Assembly: GCA_900553185.1 (NCBI GenBank) | Contig: USCT01000032.1 | Location: 1 to 17,602 of the forward strand | DNA from: an uncultured Bacteroides sp. | GTDB lineage: Bacteria > Bacteroidota > Bacteroidia > Bacteroidales > Bacteroidaceae | Direction: 5' to 3' | Length of the DNA: 17,602 nucleotides | Part shown: piece after piece, positions 13,528-17,602 of the stretch | How positions within the stretch are numbered: the first letter of the stretch is position 1 | Layout of the letters: every line of letters starts with the position of its first letter | The notes under the pieces: model-generated | Database searches by the model: none | What the model was told of the DNA's origin: nothing | Seen by the model: the letters and a program-made list of their open reading frames with translations, nothing else | Made by a program: the position numbers and the translations under genes

Positions 13528-15323
13528 TCCGCAATGTATTTTTTTAATGCTATTTTCTGTTTCAGTCGTTTCAATTCTTCCGGCGTACGGGGCGTAGACC
13601 CGTCTTCGGGCGTACTTCCCATCGCATCGGCTTTCTTCCAGTACTCCAGCGCCTTTTCACGGTCGCCCAGCATATAATAAATGTCGCCGCAGTGTTCCAC
13701 GATCACCTGGCTGCTGTCGCCCCCGCTCTTCAGGGCCTGGTCGATATAGATACGTGCCTCGGTATATTTTCCTTTTTCGAAAAGAATCCAGGCGTATGTA
13801 TCCAGATAAGTAGCGTTTTCGGGTTCCGCCTTGACCGTCCGGTAACTCATTTCTTCGGCCTTGTCCAGGTGCTTCCGGTCTACCGACAAATAATAGGCAT
13901 AATTGTTCAGTGTACCGATGTTGTCCGGATTATAGACCAGCGACGAATCGTATGCGGCGTACGCCTTGTCAGGCAGTTTCCTGCTGCTGTAGATATCACC
14001 GATAATGGCATACAGGTCAGAAGCCAGCTGCCTGTCGGTCTTGTCGTCTACCTGCTCCACACCTTTCGAGAACACCTCCAGTGCCCGGTCGTTTTCCTCT
14101 TTCTGATAATAGGCGATACCCAGGTAATAATAAAACTCAATGGCTTCGGGAGTATATTGCAACGCCGGTGAAGCGACACGGATCACCTCGTCCAGGTCGT
14201 TGTCACGAATGGCATAACTGAGCAGTTGCAGACGGGCCGGCTTGTTTTCCGGATCCAGCGCAAGCACCTGATTCAGCACCGGCACCGATTCTTTCTCCAT
14301 GTTTTTGGTTATCAGGTACTGTGCGCACAGCATGGCCAGATCGGCATTCTGCTGCGGACGCTCCAATATCTGCCGGAAAAGCGACAAAATCTGTGTACTG
14401 TCCTTTGTAGTCTGTTCCGACTGCAGGATAAGCTGTCGCATGATGTTCATCTTCGTATCCGATTCCACATCGTCATTCAGCAGGATGGTATCCAGTTGCA
14501 GGCGGTACAGGCTGTCCTGTCCCATTTTCTGGTAATAGGACGCCATCGACAGCAAAGCCGGCGCATAGCCCGGTTCTTCCTTCAGGATACGCTGGTACGT
14601 ATCGTAGGCTTCCTGCAGCTTGTCATTGTTCAGGTACACATCGCCCAGAATGGTCTGGTACCGCATGTCGTAGGGATATTCGTCCGACAGGCTTCTGATT
14701 TCGCTGAAGGCCTTTTCCTGATTGTCCATCAGCAGGTACATACGGAATTTCTCCATGCTGATCTGTTCCGACTTTCCGTCCAGTTCCTCCAGCCGGTTCA
14801 GGGTATTCACCACTTCCTGATAACTCTTTGTCTGGTTATACAGGTCAATCAGCGAAATCAACGGCTCCAGACGTGACGGAAACAGTTCGGCCATGTCTTC
14901 GTACACGGCTATCGCTTTCGGCCAGTCCCTTTTGCTCTGATAATAAGCCGCCAGCGTCTGCTTGTACCAGAAATTCGATTCATTTGCCCGGACAGCCCGC
15001 TTCAAGGCTTCCTCGCCCTTGGCTTCCTGTCCAAGGAACATATAGAACTGCGAGATTTCATACAGTGCCGGTGCCGAATTCGGATAAATGTCCAGGCAGT
15101 GTCTGTACAACTCGAACGCTGCGTCATACTCTCCCTTCTGCTTCATCCGCACAGCCTCCAGAAAGAAATAATCGTATTTCCGCCGTTGTTCGTACGTCAG
15201 CGGGTCCTTCTTTTCCATCGAGGTGACCGCTGCAGGCTGACGAGCGGTTTGCCTGCCCGTCGTACCACAGGCAGCCAGCAGCATCAGTACGGAAGCCACA
15301 CACACATAAACTAATTTCTTCAT
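13524..15323 (-). CDS. TPR-repeat lipoprotein
   Basis: A 599-aa lipoprotein: signal peptide with lipobox LAAC (cysteine 19), then GTTGRQTARQ with no acidic export signal, so probably periplasmic-facing. From about residue 45 to 570 it is almost all tetratricopeptide repeats, e.g. 'GEYDAAFELYRHCLDIYPNSAPALYEIS', 'KLQEAYDTYQRILKEEPGYAPALLSMASYY', 'NDRALEVFSKG' and 'GKYTEARIYIDQALK'. It is a scaffold for protein-protein contacts. The frame extends to 15395, but that part overlaps dut and lacks a signal, so the ATG at 15323 is used. It begins 13 bp after dut and ends with an ATGA overlap into the DUF4292 gene. Its exact partners are unknown; the position suggests envelope assembly. Confidence 0.92.
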   Translation of the reverse strand: MKKLVYVCVASVLMLLAACGTTGRQTARQPAAVTSMEKKDPLTYEQRRKYDYFFLEAVRMKQKGEYDAAFELYRHCLDIYPNSAPALYEISQFYMFLGQEAKGEEALKRAVRANESNFWYKQTLAAYYQSKRDWPKAIAVYEDMAELFPSRLEPLISLIDLYNQTKSYQEVVNTLNRLEELDGKSEQISMEKFRMYLLMDNQEKAFSEIRSLSDEYPYDMRYQTILGDVYLNNDKLQEAYDTYQRILKEEPGYAPALLSMASYYQKMGQDSLYRLQLDTILLNDDVESDTKMNIMRQLILQSEQTTKDSTQILSLFRQILERPQQNADLAMLCAQYLITKNMEKESVPVLNQVLALDPENKPARLQLLSYAIRDNDLDEVIRVASPALQYTPEAIEFYYYLGIAYYQKEENDRALEVFSKGVEQVDDKTDRQLASDLYAIIGDIYSSRKLPDKAYAAYDSSLVYNPDNIGTLNNYAYYLSVDRKHLDKAEEMSYRTVKAEPENATYLDTYAWILFEKGKYTEARIYIDQALKSGGDSSQVIVEHCGDIYYMLGDREKALEYWKKADAMGSTPEDGSTPRTPEELKRLKQKIALKKYIAE

Positions 15324-15336
15324 AACTTTCCGTTTA

Positions 15337-15777
15337 TCAGACCGTACCGGTATGGCCGAAACCTCCGGCCCCACGCTCGGTCTCATCCAACACATCCACT
15401 ACCTCCCATTCGGCCTGTTCATGACGGGCAATGACCATCTGGGCTATCCGTTCCCCGTCTTCGATAACGAACTCTTCGGACGAAAGGTTGACCAGAATCA
15501 CCCGGATTTCTCCCCGGTAATCGGCATCGATGGTACCCGGCGAATTCAGTACTGTCACTCCCTTCTTCAACGCCAGTCCGCTGCGGGGGCGCACCTGCGC
15601 TTCATATCCGGCAGGCAGGGCTATGTAAAGTCCTGTCGGCACCAGGCAACGCTGCAAGGGTTTCAGAATCACCGGTTCATCCAGGTTTGCCCGCAAGTCC
15701 ATTCCGGCAGAAAGCGGAGTGGCATACTGGGGTAGCGGGTGTTTCGATTGATTGATAATCTGTATTTTCATGCTCAT
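15337..15777 (-). CDS. dut: dUTP diphosphatase (dUTPase)
   Basis: Hydrolyses dUTP to dUMP and pyrophosphate, keeping uracil out of DNA and supplying dUMP for thymidylate. The 146-aa protein has the five motifs of trimeric dUTPases in order: I 'AGMDLRA' (24-30), II 'RSGLA' (65-69), III 'GTIDADYRGE' (81-90, with D84 as the water-activating residue and Y87 in the uracil pocket), IV 'GERIAQ' (108-113) and V 'RGAGGFGHTG' (135-144). Either of two ATGs (15777 or 15771) could be used; the first is given. It is the first gene of a minus-strand operon with three envelope genes, and it diverges from dgt. Confidence 0.97.
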   Translation of the reverse strand: MSMKIQIINQSKHPLPQYATPLSAGMDLRANLDEPVILKPLQRCLVPTGLYIALPAGYEAQVRPRSGLALKKGVTVLNSPGTIDADYRGEIRVILVNLSSEEFVIEDGERIAQMVIARHEQAEWEVVDVLDETERGAGGFGHTGTV

Positions 15778-15923
15778 TTAATCCTTTTCCATTTTCAAAT
15801 TTGCGAATTTACACATTTCGCGTGATTTACATGCGTGTTTATCATTTTTTATAAAAAGAGACGCTGAAATTCCGGCTTCAGGCCCAAGAAAAGTCGGATT
15901 AAAAACATGCTCACGTTTACTTC

Positions 15924-15984
15924 CAAACGAACGGACGTTTCAGACAAGACAAACGGACGAATGGATTCAAACGAACGGATGTTT
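15924..15984 (+). repeat. Tandem-spaced repeats CAAACGAACGGAYGTTT
   Basis: Copy 1 is 15924-15940 and copy 2 is 15968-15984, differing at one base, 44 bp apart. A partial third copy (CAAACGGACGAATGG) starts at 15950. Copy 1 is also a dyad (AAACG-N6-CGTTT). Regularly spaced copies with internal symmetry fit a transcription-factor site. Confidence 0.5.
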
Positions 15985-16081
15985 TTGGAACACTCATCCA
16001 CTTCAATTACGACACGGCTCATTCTCTGATATTCAGAAATAATTTCGACCGGCTTCTCTTAATTATTTGGCAAATCTTTCC

Positions 16082-16089
16082 TACTTTTG
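16082..16089 (+). promoter_or_regulatory. -7 box for dgt
   Basis: TACTTTTG matches TAnnTTTG and ends 29 bp before the ATG at 16119. A TTTG at 16066-16069 is too close (12 bp) to be a normal -33 element. Confidence 0.55.
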
Positions 16090-16118
16090 CATCTATATAA
16101 CCGATAACAACCGAAGCC

Positions 16119-17450
16119 ATGAACTGGGAACAACTGATTTCGAACAAGCGATTTGGGCTGGAAGCCTACCACCATACCCGTAAGGACGACCGTACCGAGT
16201 TTCAGCGCGACTATGACCGGCTGATATTCTCGGCCCCGTTCCGCCGCCTGCAGAACAAGACCCAGGTTTTTCCGCTTCCGGGTAGCATCTTCGTCCATAA
16301 CCGGCTGACACACAGCCTGGAGGTATCCTGTGTAGGACGTTCGCTCGGCAACGAGGTAGCCCTCCGGCTTCTCCAGTTACATCCGGAACTGGCCGATACC
16401 CACCTGAGCGAAATCGGTTCCATCGTGTCGGCAGCGTGCCTGGCGCACGATTTGGGAAATCCGCCCTTCGGACATTCAGGCGAACAGGCCATCGGCACCT
16501 ATTTCTCCGAAGGGAAAGGACAGAGCCTGCGCCCGCTGGTTTCGGAAGAAGAATGGGAAGACCTGATTCATTTCGAAGGAAACGCCAATGCCTTCCGGCT
16601 GCTGACCCACCAGTTCTGCGGACGCAGACCCGGCGGTTTCGTACTGACTTACTCCACGCTGGCCTCCATCGTGAAATACCCCTATTCCGCCAGTCTGGCC
16701 GGAAACAAACAAAAATTCGGCTTCTTCACTACCGAAACAAACGATTATCGGAAAATAGCAGAAGAACTGGGTATCAGATGCCTCAGCCGGGAAGGCGAAC
16801 CGTTGCGCTACGCCCGCCATCCGCTGGTTTACCTGGTGGAAGCCGCCGACGACATCTGCTACCAGATGATGGACCTGGAAGACGCCCACAAGCTGAAGAT
16901 TCTTACCACCGACGAAACCCAAGCCCTTTATGCCGCTTTCTTCAGCGAAGAGCGGCTGAAGCATATCCAGGAAACCTGCCGGCTGGTAAGCGACACGAAC
17001 GAACAGATAGCTTACCTGCGTTCGTCGGCCATCGGCGTACTGGTGAAGGAATGTACCCGCATCTTCGTAGAAAACGAACGGCAGATACTGGAAGGGACAT
17101 TCGAGGGTCCGCTCATCAGACAAATGGCTTCTCCCGTCAAGGAGGCCTACGAAGCCTGTTCACGCACGGCCTTCGCCAAGATTTACTGTTCCAAGGATGT
17201 AGTCGACATCGAACTGGCCGGTTACAGGGTCATCACTACCCTGATAGACCTCATGATTGACGCGGTCCGTTTTCCGGAAAAAGCCTACTCCCAACTGCTC
17301 ATCAACCGCATTTCCACCCAGTACGACATCCATGCGCCCAGCCTGTTCGGGAAAATACAGGCCGTACTCGACTATATTTCCGGCATGACCGATGTATATG
17401 CCCTCGACCTCTACCGGAAAATAAACGGAAACAGCCTGCCGGCGGTATAA
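16119..17450 (+). CDS. dgt: Deoxyguanosinetriphosphate triphosphohydrolase (dGTPase)
   Basis: HD-superfamily enzyme that splits dGTP (and in many family members other dNTPs) into deoxynucleoside and triphosphate, lowering dNTP pools. The 443-aa protein shows the HD metal site: 'RLTHSLEVS' (H65), 'AHDLGNPPFGHSGE' (H110, D111, H118) and 'EAADDICYQMMDLEDA' (241-256, with the second metal Asp). Other family landmarks are 'FSAPFRRLQNKTQVF' (37-51) and 'HFEGNANAFRLLTH' (151-164). Length and motifs fit the dGTPase type rather than the SAMHD1 type. It is transcribed divergently from dut. Substrate preference and any allosteric control cannot be read from sequence. Confidence 0.95.
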   Translation: MNWEQLISNKRFGLEAYHHTRKDDRTEFQRDYDRLIFSAPFRRLQNKTQVFPLPGSIFVHNRLTHSLEVSCVGRSLGNEVALRLLQLHPELADTHLSEIGSIVSAACLAHDLGNPPFGHSGEQAIGTYFSEGKGQSLRPLVSEEEWEDLIHFEGNANAFRLLTHQFCGRRPGGFVLTYSTLASIVKYPYSASLAGNKQKFGFFTTETNDYRKIAEELGIRCLSREGEPLRYARHPLVYLVEAADDICYQMMDLEDAHKLKILTTDETQALYAAFFSEERLKHIQETCRLVSDTNEQIAYLRSSAIGVLVKECTRIFVENERQILEGTFEGPLIRQMASPVKEAYEACSRTAFAKIYCSKDVVDIELAGYRVITTLIDLMIDAVRFPEKAYSQLLINRISTQYDIHAPSLFGKIQAVLDYISGMTDVYALDLYRKINGNSLPAV

Positions 17451-17534
17451 ATATCGTAATTCTAAATTGGTAATCCGGGACTACAGATATAAAAAGTTAC
17501 CAAAATAAGAAGAAACTACTGAGAGTAATCCTTC

Positions 17535-17602
17535 CTATTTATCGCTACAGACCGCCTTCCACTCGCCGATAGTACCCGTCTCGGAAGAAAAGACGGCACC
17601 TA
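17535..17602 (-). CDS. Possible C-terminal fragment of a minus-strand gene, cut by the window edge
   Basis: One minus-strand frame is open from the edge to a TAG at 17537-17535 and reads GAVFSSETGTIGEWKAVCSDK. Codon choice and composition look protein-like, and its direction (convergent with dgt) is plausible. Twenty-one residues are too few to assign a family or to exclude chance. The 84 bp between dgt and this stop contain only a weak 7-bp inverted repeat (TTGGTAA 17467-17473 / TTACCAA 17497-17503). Confidence 0.35.
   Translation of the reverse strand, partial: GAVFSSETGTIGEWKAVCSDK

Larger units (their letters stand above)
15778..16118. other. Gene-free dut/dgt divergent intergenic region (341 bp)
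   Basis: No convincing gene is seen on either strand. The region holds candidate promoter elements for both genes, a pair of near-identical 17-bp direct repeats (15924-15984) and a small dyad TCTGA-TAT-TCAGA (16025-16037). For dut only an imperfect -7 candidate is visible (minus-strand CAAATTTG, 15803-15796, one mismatch). Confidence 0.6.

Noticed and set aside
15324..15395. A 24-codon N-terminal extension of the TPR lipoprotein
   Set aside because: It overlaps dut and would bury the lipoprotein signal peptide that starts at 15323.
15924..15984. CRISPR array or tandem repeat locus
   Set aside because: Only two full copies and one partial copy of a 17-bp motif, no uniform spacers and no cas genes.
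16436..17260. A 274-codon plus-strand frame overlapping dgt, and a 215-codon minus-strand frame at 16476-17123
   Set aside because: Both lie inside dgt, whose HD motifs define the real frame. The overlapping product is R/P/G-rich, typical of a frame-shifted reading.

Overview
The window looks like ordinary chromosomal DNA of a Bacteroidales bacterium (Bacteroides/Phocaeicola type). Evidence for this: many genes are preceded by the Bacteroidota -7 box TAnnTTTG, which replaces the E. coli -10. There is a fimbrillin-like lipoprotein, a DUF4292/LolB-like lipoprotein and Bacteroidota-type lipoprotein signals. The proteins (RF2, dUTPase, EnvC, dGTPase) also have Bacteroidota character. I see no insertion sequence, integrase, phage gene, CRISPR array, rRNA or tRNA. 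There is no stretch of clearly foreign composition.

Layout, left to right. (1) 1-2545: a fimbrillin-like surface lipoprotein (-) and a secreted PhoA-type alkaline phosphatase (+), transcribed divergently. (2) 2552-5335: a minus-strand pair, a Na+-dependent NSS transporter followed by a membrane-anchored helix-hairpin-helix protein. A VanZ-like membrane protein (+) diverges from the transporter. (3) 5361-8045, all minus: prfB (RF2), a 46-residue membrane miniprotein with its own near-ideal promoter, a long terminator-type hairpin, a CYTH-domain protein, a group of dyads, and an ECF sigma factor without an adjacent anti-sigma gene. (4) 8108-11325: a long-chain acyl-CoA synthetase (-) with a long inverted repeat just after its stop codon, and an ArgE-type M20 deacylase (+) ending in a strong intrinsic terminator. 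(5) 11333-15777, minus: a compact operon dut - TPR lipoprotein - DUF4292 (LolB-like) lipoprotein - EnvC-like LytM protein, with two ATGA stop/start overlaps. (6) 15778-16118: a gene-free divergent control region with repeated CAAACGAACGGAYGTTT motifs. (7) 16119-17450: dgt (+). The last bases hold what may be the C-terminus of another minus-strand gene.

Functionally this is housekeeping and envelope biology. dUTPase and dGTPase, both dNTP-pool enzymes, flank one control region and are transcribed away from it. The three genes behind dut look like outer-membrane lipoprotein handling and division-septum peptidoglycan activation. I did not find an obviously new defence or mobile system. The least explained parts are the 46-aa gene with its elongated hairpin upstream of the CYTH gene, the dyads upstream of the sigma factor, the repeats between dut and dgt, and the dut-linked envelope operon.
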